A DNA stretch of 64,000 bases from assembly GCA_019119365.1 (NCBI GenBank), contig DWXD01000047.1, positions 1 to 64,000 of the forward strand. Reading direction: 5' to 3'. Numbering within the stretch: the stretch's first letter is position 1; every line of letters begins with the position of its first letter. Origin of the DNA: Candidatus Gemmiger stercoripullorum (GTDB lineage Bacteria > Bacillota > Clostridia > Oscillospirales > Ruminococcaceae). The position numbers were made by a program, and so were the translations under genes. Below, one piece after another: positions 1 through 7,909 of the stretch. A model generated the notes under the pieces. It was not told where the DNA came from. It searched no databases and saw nothing but the letters and a program-made list of their open reading frames with translations.

Positions 1-292
1 GATGGACCAGCCGACGCAGGACGCCATCTTCCTGGCTGTGGCGAAGAAATACGCCGACGGACCGCTGTTTATCAAGACCCACCCGCGCGACGAGACAGAT
101 TATCACAAGCTGTTCCCGCAGGCGGTGGTGCTGGAGCGCACAATGCCGAGCGAGGTGCTCAACTTTTGCCTGCCCGGCAAATTCAAGCGCGCCGTGACCG
201 TGCAGAGCTGGGTGCTGCGCGGCTTTACCGCCGCGGAGGAAAACGTGTTTGTCGGGCTGGAAGAAGCGAAAAAGCTCGCGCACAATTCCTAA
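1..292 (+). CDS. Sialyltransferase-like glycosyltransferase, C-terminal fragment
   Basis: This is the end of a gene that begins before the window; about 96 residues are visible. The motif KTHPRD near residue 26 resembles the 'HP' motif of bacterial sialyl- and polysialyltransferases (GT52 / POLYST-type), which helps bind the CMP-sugar donor. It is followed by a Rossmann-like stretch (VVLERTMPSEVL) and a short hydrophobic strand. The next genes would make and activate an ulosonic acid, so a transferase using a CMP-activated acidic sugar fits. The last residues and the TAA stop lie inside a short AT-rich sequence (284-296) that recurs near 31330, so the natural C-terminus may have been altered. 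The family assignment rests on a short fragment and is tentative. Confidence 0.55.
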   Translation, partial: MDQPTQDAIFLAVAKKYADGPLFIKTHPRDETDYHKLFPQAVVLERTMPSEVLNFCLPGKFKRAVTVQSWVLRGFTAAEENVFVGLEEAKKLAHNS

Positions 293-338
293 TTTCTCAT
301 TTCTCATTCCTAATTCTTTTTTCGGGGGTGCTGATTTT

Positions 339-1067
339 ATGAAAACTGTCGCTGTGATCCCGGCGCGGTACCAGAGTTCGCGGATGCCGGGCAAGCCGCT
401 GGCGGATATTTTGGGCAAGCCGATGATCTGGTGGGTATACAAGGAAGCCGAAAAGTGCGCGGCGCTGGACGGCGTGCTCATCGCCACCGACGACGAGCGC
501 ATTGCCGAAGCCTGCCGCCGGTACGGCCTGCGCTATGAGATGACGAGCGCCGGCCACGATACCCCGACCGGGCGCATCTGGGAGGTCAGCACCCGCGTGG
601 AGGCCGACCTGTACCTGCAGGTGATGGGCGACGAGCCGCTGATCAACGCGCAGGCGTTCGACCTAATCCTGCCCGCCGCGCTGCCGCAGGACCCGTACTA
701 TGTGGCGGTTTTGACCAACGTGATGACCCACCCGGCCGATGTGATCGACTTTTCCAACCAGAAGGTCGTGACCAATGCGGCGCGCGAGGTGCTGATGATC
801 TCCCGCAGCCCGATCCCCTACCCCAAAGGCACGCTGGATTTTGAGTACGAGAAGGTGACCGGCATCCAGCTGTACAGCCGCCAGGCGCTGGATTTCTACC
901 ACCGCACGCCCAAATCGGCGCTGGAAAAGGCCGAAGAAAACGATATGATGCGCTTTATCGAGAACGGCCACACCGTGCACGCGATCCAGAGCCCGTACAA
1001 GACCGTGAGCGTGGACACGCCGAAGGACCTGGAACTGGTGCGCAGCGTTTTGCAAAAGAAACTTTGA
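339..1067 (+). CDS. kdsB: 3-deoxy-manno-octulosonate cytidylyltransferase-like (CMP-Kdo synthetase family)
   Basis: Predicted to couple CTP to a 3-deoxy-2-ulosonic acid (Kdo or a relative), giving the CMP-sugar donor for a cytoplasmic glycosyltransferase. The 242-residue protein has the family length. It starts with MKTVAVIPARYQSSRMPGKP, the CTP-binding loop of KdsB, and has a GDEPLI motif near residue 91 and DTPKDLE near the C-terminus. The canonical Gln before GDEP is Met here, so the true substrate may differ from Kdo. The ATG at 339 is chosen over an in-frame upstream ATG at 249 because a GGGGGTG ribosome site sits just before it and homology begins there. An AT-rich repeat element separates it from the aldolase gene downstream. 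Confidence 0.85.
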   Translation: MKTVAVIPARYQSSRMPGKPLADILGKPMIWWVYKEAEKCAALDGVLIATDDERIAEACRRYGLRYEMTSAGHDTPTGRIWEVSTRVEADLYLQVMGDEPLINAQAFDLILPAALPQDPYYVAVLTNVMTHPADVIDFSNQKVVTNAAREVLMISRSPIPYPKGTLDFEYEKVTGIQLYSRQALDFYHRTPKSALEKAEENDMMRFIENGHTVHAIQSPYKTVSVDTPKDLELVRSVLQKKL

Positions 1068-1071
1068 GCAT

Positions 1072-1236
1072 AGAGTGAAGAGTTAAGAGTTTAGAGTTCA
1101 GATATGGTGGACCGCCGCCTGCGGCGGCTCAAAAAATCAGACGGAAAGTTCCGTCTATCGTTTATTTTTAAAATGCGGCGCAGCCGCACCGCATCTTAAC
1201 TCTAAACTCTTCACTCTGAACTCTTTAACGAAACTT
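1072..1236. repeat. Heptamer hairpin repeat element, copy 1
   Basis: Gap between the cytidylyltransferase and aldolase genes. Degenerate tandem heptamers of the type GAGTTTA/GAGTTCA on the left (about 1073-1101) are mirrored by the inverted form (ACTCTAAACTCTTCACTC) on the right (about 1199-1230). Between them are a CCGCCGCCTGCGGCGG hairpin followed by CTCAAAAAA, and a second small hairpin around AGACGGAA / TTCCGTCT. The whole unit could fold as one long hairpin. The same arrangement and core recur at 14900-15108. No coding capacity or transposase is seen. Confidence 0.7.
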
Positions 1237-1266
1237 GACCACAAAAGAAAGGCTCTTTCTGAAATT

Positions 1267-2850
1267 ATGGGTAACGTAAAGCTGTTGGACTGCACGCTGC
1301 GCGACGGCGGGTATGTCAATGACTGGAACTGGGGGTTCGGCGCGGCGCGGGACATCGTCGCCACGCTGACGCGCGCGGGCGTCGACATTGTCGAGGTCGG
1401 TTTTTTGCGCAACATCGACGCCTATACGCCGGACCGGCCGCTGGCGCGCCGCATCGAGGACCTCAACCGCCTGCTGCCCGCCGCAAACGGCCGCACGATG
1501 TACGCGGGCATGGCGATGCGCTCGAACTATGACATCACCCAGCTTTCGCCGTATTCCGGCGAGGGCATCGAGCTCATCCGCATCACCGCGCACGACTATG
1601 ACATCCGCGAGGGCATGGACTTTGCGCGCGAGGTCAAGGCGCGCGGGTACAAGCTGTCCATCAACCCGATCAACATCATGGGGTATGCGGACAAAGATAT
1701 TCTGTGGATTCTCGACCAGGTCAACGCCATTGCGCCGTACCAGTTCTCCATCGTCGACACGTTCGGCAGCATGCGGCGGCGCGACCTGGAGCGCATTTTG
1801 AGCCTGGTCGACCACGACCTGGACCCCGCCATCCGCGTGGGGCTGCACCTGCACGAGAACATGGCGCTGAGCTTCTGCCTGGCGCAGGAGTTCATTGACA
1901 AACATCTGCGCCGGGACATCACGGTGGACGCCAGCCTGCTGGGCATGGGGCGCATCCCCGGCAACCTGCCCATTGAGTTGATCGCCGATTATATGAACGA
2001 CACCCTGGGCGCGAGCTATGATATTGACGAGCTGATGGACGCCATCCAGGACCACATCGCGCCGATCAAGGGCAACCCGGCCTGGGGGTACACCCCGGCG
2101 TATTTCCTCTCGGCGCGCTACAACCTGCACCGCAACTATGCCGAGCACTTCCTTGCCAAAGGCGACCTGACCAACCGGGACATCAACCACATCCTGGCCG
2201 GGCTGGACCGCAGCAAGGCGACGGCGTTCGACGCCGCCTATGCCGACGGGCTGTACCGCGACTATCAGGGCCGCCATGTGGACGACGAGGCCGCGCTGGC
2301 TGCGCTGCGCGCCGCCTTTGCGGGCAAGCGCGTGCTGGTGCTGGCCCCGGGCGCAACGCTGGGCGGCGAGGAAGGCCGCGCCGCCGTGCGCCGGGCGGCG
2401 GCCGACGTGTGCGTTTCGGCCAACTTCTGCCCTGATTTCTGCACGCCGGACTTTGCCTTTTATTCCAGCAGCAAGCGGTTTGACAAGGTGGACGCCGCCG
2501 CGCTGCCCTGCCCGCTGATCTTGACAAGCAACCTGCGCGCAGGCGAAGCGGCCGGTGCGCGCACCGTGAACTATGACCGGCTGACCGGGGCCGACGCCCA
2601 GGCGGGCAACAGCGTGCTGATGCTTTTGCGCCTGCTGCGCCTGTGCGGCGCGAAGGAAGCCCTGCTGGCCGGGGCCGACGGCTACCGCCCCGGCGCGCGT
2701 GCCTATGCAGACAGCAGCCTGCACGCCCACACCGACCGCGGGCAGAGCTACAACGCCCAGGTGGCCGCGGCGATGCGCAGCATTGCCGCCGGGGGCCTGC
2801 CGCTGCGGTTTTTGACGCCGAGCGAGTATGAACGGGAGGGCGCTGTATGA
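1267..2850 (+). CDS. HMGL/DRE-TIM-type aldolase with a C-terminal MptE/DUF115-like domain
   Basis: Residues 1 to about 330 form a metal-dependent aldolase of the HMG-CoA lyase / 4-hydroxy-2-oxovalerate aldolase superfamily. The signature LLDCTLRDGGYVNDW (residues 5-19) carries the catalytic Arg-Asp, and LHLHEN (about 196-201) supplies the metal-binding His pair. The remaining ~190 residues (KRVLVLAPGATLGG onward, about 357-520) look like a Rossmann-type DUF115 / MptE-like domain, as found near flagellin- and glycan-modifying enzymes. The gene lies between a CMP-Kdo synthetase-like gene and a KdsC-like phosphatase gene, whose ATG overlaps its stop. It is therefore likely to make the carbon skeleton of an ulosonic acid by aldol condensation of a 2-keto acid. 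The exact reaction is inferred; the domain calls are from visible motifs. Confidence 0.75.
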   Translation: MGNVKLLDCTLRDGGYVNDWNWGFGAARDIVATLTRAGVDIVEVGFLRNIDAYTPDRPLARRIEDLNRLLPAANGRTMYAGMAMRSNYDITQLSPYSGEGIELIRITAHDYDIREGMDFAREVKARGYKLSINPINIMGYADKDILWILDQVNAIAPYQFSIVDTFGSMRRRDLERILSLVDHDLDPAIRVGLHLHENMALSFCLAQEFIDKHLRRDITVDASLLGMGRIPGNLPIELIADYMNDTLGASYDIDELMDAIQDHIAPIKGNPAWGYTPAYFLSARYNLHRNYAEHFLAKGDLTNRDINHILAGLDRSKATAFDAAYADGLYRDYQGRHVDDEAALAALRAAFAGKRVLVLAPGATLGGEEGRAAVRRAAADVCVSANFCPDFCTPDFAFYSSSKRFDKVDAAALPCPLILTSNLRAGEAAGARTVNYDRLTGADAQAGNSVLMLLRLLRLCGAKEALLAGADGYRPGARAYADSSLHAHTDRGQSYNAQVAAAMRSIAAGGLPLRFLTPSEYEREGAV

Positions 2851-3353
2851 TCCGCCTGCTGGTGCTGGATGTGGACGGCACGATGACCGACGGGGGCGTG
2901 TACTATGACGCCACCGGCAACGAACTGAAAAAATTTGCCATCAAGGACGGCGCGGGCCTGGTGCTGGCGCACGCGGCGAGCATCGAGGTGATGATCCTGA
3001 CCGGGCGCGAATGCGAGGCCGTGCGCCGCCGCGCCGCGGACCTGCATGTGGAGCACCTGTACCAGAACGTGTCCGACAAGGCCGCGTTCCTGCGCGCATT
3101 CCTGGCGCAGCACAGCCTGCGGCGGGAGGAAACCGCCTACTGCGGCGACGACCTGAACGACCTGGCCGCGATGGCGCTGTGCGGTTTTGTGGCCTGCCCG
3201 GCCGACGCAACGCCCGCCGTGGCCGCGCGCGCAGACTACCGCTGCCCGCGCCGCGGCGGCGAAGGCGCCGTGCGCGACGCCGTGGAGGAGATCCTGCGGC
3301 GGGAAGGCAAGCTGGCCGCCGCCGCCCGCCGGGCGTTCGGGGCAGAAATCTGA
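2847..3353 (+). CDS. KdsC-like HAD phosphatase (ulosonate-8-phosphate phosphatase family)
   Basis: A 168-residue HAD hydrolase with the compact, capless form of KdsC / NeuAc-9-P phosphatases. Motif I is DVDGTMTDGGVYY (residues 8-20) with the nucleophile and acid Asp pair. TGRE (about 52-55) is motif II, and GDDLNDLAAM (about 100-109) binds magnesium. It would dephosphorylate the ulosonate made upstream before cytidylyl activation. The ATG overlaps the stop of the aldolase gene (GTATGA), so the two are translationally coupled. It could act on Kdo-8-P or on a different 3-deoxy acid; the substrate cannot be read from sequence. Confidence 0.8.
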   Translation: MIRLLVLDVDGTMTDGGVYYDATGNELKKFAIKDGAGLVLAHAASIEVMILTGRECEAVRRRAADLHVEHLYQNVSDKAAFLRAFLAQHSLRREETAYCGDDLNDLAAMALCGFVACPADATPAVAARADYRCPRRGGEGAVRDAVEEILRREGKLAAAARRAFGAEI

Positions 3354-3369
3354 ACTTTGAGGGAACACC

Positions 3370-6006
3370 ATGACAGCTTTGCGCAAACTGTATCAACGTT
3401 ACCGCGCCGGGGCGCTGGGGCTGCTGGCGGCCGGGCTGTGCCTGGCCGTGACCGCGGCGCTGTGGCTGACCGCTGTGCGCCCCCAGGCGGGCAAGAGCCT
3501 TTCTGAGCATATCAGCGACGACTACACGGTGATGAGCGCGCCGCTGGAACCCGAACAGAGCGCGGCGCAGACCTTTGCGACCGACGAGGACCTGCTGGCG
3601 CTGGGCTTTGTGTTCGGCGTTTCGGGCGAACAGCCCGCCGGTGCGCTGGAGCTGACGCTGGCCGACGCCGAAAGCGGCGAGGTGCTGGCGCGCTCGACCG
3701 GCGACATGGCGCTGATCGTGCCCGGCCAGTACACGACGCTGGGGCTGGACACGCCGGTGCCCGGCACGGCGGGGCGGCGCTACCTTGTGACGCTGACGCC
3801 GCAGTATGAGGGCGCGGGGCGGCTGAGCCTGGGCATGTCCGACGGCGCGGCGCTGTGGGACGAGACGCTGACCGTGGCGGGCGAGGCCGTGGACGGCACG
3901 CTGGCGCTGCTGGCGACGACGCGGCGCATTGGCGGGTTCCTGACGCGGTTTTTCCTGATCGTGGGCGCGCTGGCTTCGCTTGCCGCGGGGTTCGGCGTGC
4001 GGGCGGCCGTGCGCGGGAAGCTGGCGCTGCCGCGCCTTGTGCTGGCGCTGGTGCTCAGCTTTGGGCTTTTGTACAGCGTTGTGCTGCCGCCGTATGCTGC
4101 GCCGGATGAAAAGTACCACATCAACCAGAGCTTTACGCTCGCCTGCCGCTGGGCCAACGCTTTCAGCGCCGAAGACTGGCGCATGGGCAATGTGCCCATT
4201 GAGATGAGCTACCGCCGCGAACACGACCAGAACGCGCTGCTGCAGGACGAACACACGACCGTATTCACCTGGCAGGAATGGGCGGACGAGCTGCTGACGC
4301 TGTCCCCCGATGCGTTTGACAGCCACATGGAGCTGGCCGAGTACCAGACCGACCAGAACCCGACGCTCTACCTGGCCAGCGCGGCCGGGGTGTTCCTGGG
4401 CTTTTTGCTGCGGCTGGGTTTTGTGCCCACGCTGATGCTGGGGCGGCTGTGCAACCTTTTGCTGTTTGCCGTGCTGGCCGCGGCCGCCGTGCGCTGCGCG
4501 CCGTTTGGGCGGCGGGTGTTTGCCGCGGCGGCGCTGCTGCCCATGACGCTGCACCTGGCGGCTTCGTTCAGCCGCGACGCCGCGCTGCTGGGCCTGGCTT
4601 TCCTGTTTACGGCGCTGTGCCTGCAGGCCGTGTTCGGCGGCGAGGGCAAGCCGATGCCCGCGCGCAGGCTGGCGGCGCTGGCCGTGTGCGGCGTGCTGCT
4701 GGCCCCGGCTAAAGTTGTTTACCTGCCGCTGGCGGCGCTGTTCTGGCTGATCCCGTCCGTGCGCATGGGCGCGCGGCCCTGGCTGAAAAAGGGCCTGTAC
4801 GCCGCCGCCTGCCTGGCGCTGGCGCTGGCGCTGAACGGCGCGATGCTGGCCGGGAGCCTGACTTCCGCCGCGCCCGGGACGGCCGCGCAGCCGGCAGCCG
4901 CCAAACCGGCCGCCGTGAGCGCGGCGGCGCCCGCGGGCAAAGCCGCGCCCGAACCGGCCGCGCCGGAAGACGCCGGGACGGCGCAGACCGATGGGGTTGC
5001 CTATTTCGACGCCATCCCGCAGGAACTGCTTGCCCGCACGCCGGAGGCTTTTGTGCGGCGGCTGTACTACTGTGTGGAGCGCCGCGCCGACGTATCGGAC
5101 GGCGAGGTCGCGTTCTGGGTGCAGGCACTGGCCGACGGCGACGTGACCGCCGCGCTGCTGGGGCAGAGTTTCTTTTTCAGCCCGGCCGAGATGGAGACCC
5201 CGAGCTTGAGCGACGACGATTTTATCCGCGCCGCCGCGTATGTCTACCTTGACCGCGACACGCTGGCCAACGAGGGGGAGGCTGCGTCAACGCGCGCGCT
5301 GCTGGCCGAGATCGGCCGCGTGACCTTCTTCAAGGGGTATTATTCTTCTGAAGAATGCAAGGCCCTGATGGCGGAAAGCGGCATCGTCATCGGCACGGAG
5401 GATGCGGCGCGCTACCCGCTCGACCGCGCCGAGCTCGCGGCCGAAGTGGAACAGGCGCGCGCCGTGCGCGCAAGCCAGAGCACGGTCGCCGCCGAGGACG
5501 AGGCGACGTATACGCCCGGCTATATCCTGACCCACCTGCCCGCCACCGTGCGGCTGGTCGTGAACAGCGTGCTGACCGAGACCGACGGCGCGCTGCGGGG
5601 GCTTGTGGGCGGCGCGCTGAGCTACGATTCGCTGGAGCTGGCCTGGGGCTGGGTGCTTTTGTTCTATGCGCTGCTGGCTTTTGCGGTGCTGCCCGCACGC
5701 GGCGCCCCCGAGGACGCCGCGCTGCCCGAGGGCGGCTACCGCATCGCCTGCGGCGCGGCGGCGCTGGGCTGCGCCGCGCTGGCCGTGGCCGGGTGCATTG
5801 TGTGGACGCCGGTGCGGTATGAGACGATTTACGGCTTCCAGGGGCGCTACCTGCTGCCCGCGCTGCCGCTGGCGCTGCTGGCGTTCGGCCCGCGGCGCAT
5901 CCAGGTGGCGGACGGTGCGCGCGCGGCCGCCCAGCTGACGGCAGCGCTGTGCGTGGCCAACGCAGGCGTGCTGCTCAACGCCATGCTGGCCGTGATCGCC
6001 CGCTGA
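3370..6006 (+). CDS. DUF2142 polytopic membrane protein with an inserted DUF4214-like domain
   Basis: An 878-residue membrane protein. After one N-terminal helix (about 14-38) and an extracytoplasmic beta-rich stretch, many helices follow with the DUF2142 hallmark AAPDEKYHINQSF (about 242-254), resembling the PPDE-H-F motif of this GT-C-like family. Residues about 498-542 are an Ala/Pro-rich linker. Residues about 555-672 look like a DUF4214 domain (EAFVRRLYYCVERRAD, then FWVQALADGD, QSFFFSPAEM), a module usually found in secreted surface proteins and not inside transporters. C-terminal helices complete the protein. It follows the KdsC-like gene by 16 bp and precedes glycosyltransferases, so it probably acts at the membrane in surface polymer assembly or sugar transfer from a lipid carrier. 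The function itself is unknown. Confidence 0.7.
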   Translation: MTALRKLYQRYRAGALGLLAAGLCLAVTAALWLTAVRPQAGKSLSEHISDDYTVMSAPLEPEQSAAQTFATDEDLLALGFVFGVSGEQPAGALELTLADAESGEVLARSTGDMALIVPGQYTTLGLDTPVPGTAGRRYLVTLTPQYEGAGRLSLGMSDGAALWDETLTVAGEAVDGTLALLATTRRIGGFLTRFFLIVGALASLAAGFGVRAAVRGKLALPRLVLALVLSFGLLYSVVLPPYAAPDEKYHINQSFTLACRWANAFSAEDWRMGNVPIEMSYRREHDQNALLQDEHTTVFTWQEWADELLTLSPDAFDSHMELAEYQTDQNPTLYLASAAGVFLGFLLRLGFVPTLMLGRLCNLLLFAVLAAAAVRCAPFGRRVFAAAALLPMTLHLAASFSRDAALLGLAFLFTALCLQAVFGGEGKPMPARRLAALAVCGVLLAPAKVVYLPLAALFWLIPSVRMGARPWLKKGLYAAACLALALALNGAMLAGSLTSAAPGTAAQPAAAKPAAVSAAAPAGKAAPEPAAPEDAGTAQTDGVAYFDAIPQELLARTPEAFVRRLYYCVERRADVSDGEVAFWVQALADGDVTAALLGQSFFFSPAEMETPSLSDDDFIRAAAYVYLDRDTLANEGEAASTRALLAEIGRVTFFKGYYSSEECKALMAESGIVIGTEDAARYPLDRAELAAEVEQARAVRASQSTVAAEDEATYTPGYILTHLPATVRLVVNSVLTETDGALRGLVGGALSYDSLELAWGWVLLFYALLAFAVLPARGAPEDAALPEGGYRIACGAAALGCAALAVAGCIVWTPVRYETIYGFQGRYLLPALPLALLAFGPRRIQVADGARAAAQLTAALCVANAGVLLNAMLAVIAR

Positions 6007-6029
6007 ACGCCTGCCAAAGAGGGATATCC

Positions 6030-7157
6030 ATGACCATCTGCTTTTTCTCCGCGCAATACCTGCCCACGCCGGGCGGGGTCGAGCGGTACACCTGGAACCT
6101 GGCGCTGCGCTGTGTGCGCAGCGGGGGCAGGGCCATCGTTGTCACCAGCGCGCTGCCCGGCCTGCCCGACCACGAGACCGACGCCGACGGCATCGAGATT
6201 TACCGCCTGCCGGTGTTTGCGGTCATGGGCGGGCGGTTCCCTGTTTTGCGCCCCGGGCGGGCGCTGCGCGCGCTGACGCGGCAGCTGTGGCGGCACAAGA
6301 TCGACTTCTGCGTCATCCAGACGCGCATGTATGTGCAAAGCCTGTGGGCGGCGTGGGCCGCCAAACGCCGGGGCATCCCCGCGCTGGTCATCGACCATTC
6401 CACCGGCTACATGCCGGTGGGCGGCGGGCTTGTGGGGTTGGCCGGGCGCGTGTATGAACAAACCGTCTGCCGCCTGATCCGCGCGGCCGGGCACCCGTTC
6501 TACGGCGTTTCGGCCGCGGTGTGCCGCTGGCTGCGCAGCTTTGGCATCACGGCGGCCGGCTGCCTGCCCAACGCGGTCGACCCGGCGGCGCTGGACGCCG
6601 AAGCCGGGCAGGACCCGCTTGACTGGCGCGCCGCGCTGGGGCTTGCCCCAAGTACGCGGCTGGTCGCCTTCGTCGGCCGCCTGATCCCCGAAAAAGGCGC
6701 GGCCGCCCTGGCCGAAGCCGCGGCCGCCCTGCCGGGCACGGCGCTGGTGGCCCTGGGCACAGGCCCCGAGGAAGACCGCCTGCGCGCGGCCGGGGCGCAT
6801 GTGCCGGGGGCGGTCAGCCATGCGCGCGTTGTGCAGCTGCTGCGCCAGGCAGACTGTTACTGCCTGCCGACGCGCTATGCCGAAGGATTTCCGACCACGC
6901 TGCTGGAAGCCGCGGCCTGCGGCTGCCCGATCGTGTGCACACCGACGGCGGGCACCGAGGAACTGCTGCCCGGCCCCGAATACGGCACGCTGCTGGCCGA
7001 TACGCGGCCCGAAACCATCCGCGCCGCGCTGCAAAACGTGCTGGACGACCCCGCGACCGCACGCCGCCGGGCCGCGGCCGCGCGCGCGCAGCTGGAGGCC
7101 CACTTTACATGGGACGCCGTGTTTGCTACAATAAAGGCGATCGCCGGGGGTGCATGA
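6030..7157 (+). CDS. Family 4 glycosyltransferase (GT-B fold)
   Basis: A 375-residue cytoplasmic or membrane-associated glycosyltransferase. The N-terminal domain opens with the acceptor-side loop PTPGGVERYTWNLA (about 13-26). The C-terminal donor domain has FVGRLIPEKG (about 214-223) and the EGFPTTLLEAAACG motif (about 289-302), whose Glu-x7-Glu pair contacts the nucleotide sugar. The ATG at 6030 follows a purine-rich AAAGAGGG site; a longer in-frame start at 5949 would lie inside the preceding gene and lacks homology. It probably adds one sugar to the lipid-linked glycan assembled by this cluster. Donor and acceptor cannot be determined. Confidence 0.88.
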   Translation: MTICFFSAQYLPTPGGVERYTWNLALRCVRSGGRAIVVTSALPGLPDHETDADGIEIYRLPVFAVMGGRFPVLRPGRALRALTRQLWRHKIDFCVIQTRMYVQSLWAAWAAKRRGIPALVIDHSTGYMPVGGGLVGLAGRVYEQTVCRLIRAAGHPFYGVSAAVCRWLRSFGITAAGCLPNAVDPAALDAEAGQDPLDWRAALGLAPSTRLVAFVGRLIPEKGAAALAEAAAALPGTALVALGTGPEEDRLRAAGAHVPGAVSHARVVQLLRQADCYCLPTRYAEGFPTTLLEAAACGCPIVCTPTAGTEELLPGPEYGTLLADTRPETIRAALQNVLDDPATARRRAAAARAQLEAHFTWDAVFATIKAIAGGA

Positions 7158-7188
7158 CCCCCGCGCACCGCACACAGAAGGAGCCCGT

Positions 7189-7908
7189 ATGCCCAGATTG
7201 CTGATCGTGATCCCCGCCTACAACGAGGAGGAGAACATCGTGCGGGTGGTGGATGATCTGACCCGCCGCTTCCCGCAGTATGATTACGTCGTTGTCAACG
7301 ACGGCAGCCGCGACAAGACCGCCGCGCTCTGCCGCGCGCACGGCTACCGCCTGATCGACCTGCCGGTCAACCTTGGCCTGGCCGGGGCGTTCCAGACCGG
7401 GCTGCGCTATGCGGCCGACAACGGTTACGACTGCGCGATGCAGCTGGACGCCGACGGCCAGCACCGGCCCGAATACATCCCCGCGATGCTGGAAGAACTG
7501 GAAGACGGGGCGGACATTGTCATCGGCAGCCGCTTTCTGACCGTGAAAAAACCAAAAACGCTGCGCATGGTGGGCAGCTACATCATCAGCTGGTCGATCC
7601 GGCTGACGACCGGGCGCGCGATCTGCGACCCGACGTCCGGCATGCGGCTGTTCAACCGCGCGATGGTGGAGGAGTTTGCCCAGAACCTCAACTACGGCCC
7701 CGAACCGGACACGATCAGCTACCTGATCAAAAACGGCGCCGCCGTCAAAGAGGTCCAGGTCGAGATGGGCGAGCGCATTGCCGGGCACAGCTACCTGACC
7801 ATGATGAAGAGCGTGCAGTACATGGTCAAGATGGCGATCTCGATCTTGCTGATCCAGTGGTTCCGCAAGCGGGACACCGAGACGCCCTACCCCGAAAGGA
7901 GCCTGTGA
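7189..7908 (+). CDS. Family 2 glycosyltransferase, DPM1-like polyprenyl-phosphate sugar synthase
   Basis: A 239-residue GT-A enzyme. It begins IVIPAYNEEENIVRVV, followed by VVNDGSRDKT (about 37-46), the QLDADGQHRPEY metal-binding DxD region (about 84-95) and DPTSGMRLFNR (about 146-156). These are typical of dolichyl-phosphate-mannose synthase relatives. No long C-terminal membrane anchor is present; a weak hydrophobic stretch lies near residue 215. The ATG at 7189 is preceded by AGAAGGAG. It is followed after 1 bp by a DUF2304 gene, a very common pair in Firmicute surface-glycan loci. It likely charges undecaprenyl phosphate with a sugar used outside the membrane by the GT-C-type proteins of this block. 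Confidence 0.88.
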   Translation: MPRLLIVIPAYNEEENIVRVVDDLTRRFPQYDYVVVNDGSRDKTAALCRAHGYRLIDLPVNLGLAGAFQTGLRYAADNGYDCAMQLDADGQHRPEYIPAMLEELEDGADIVIGSRFLTVKKPKTLRMVGSYIISWSIRLTTGRAICDPTSGMRLFNRAMVEEFAQNLNYGPEPDTISYLIKNGAAVKEVQVEMGERIAGHSYLTMMKSVQYMVKMAISILLIQWFRKRDTETPYPERSL

Positions 7909-7909
7909 G

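Noticed and set aside
1072..1236. Riboswitch or T-box leader in front of the aldolase gene
   Set aside because: The same sequence recurs at 14900-15108 in an unrelated context, so it is a repeat element and not a gene-specific leader.
1225..2730. Long minus-strand open frame of about 500 codons over the aldolase gene
   Set aside because: Composition is Arg/Ala/Val/Gln-rich without any domain, and the plus strand holds a well-supported enzyme. High third-position GC opens frames on the opposite strand throughout this window.
2941..4554. Minus-strand open frame of 537 codons over the KdsC-like and DUF2142 genes
   Set aside because: Low-complexity Arg/Gln/Pro/His protein, no ribosome site, and contradicted by clear motifs on the other strand.
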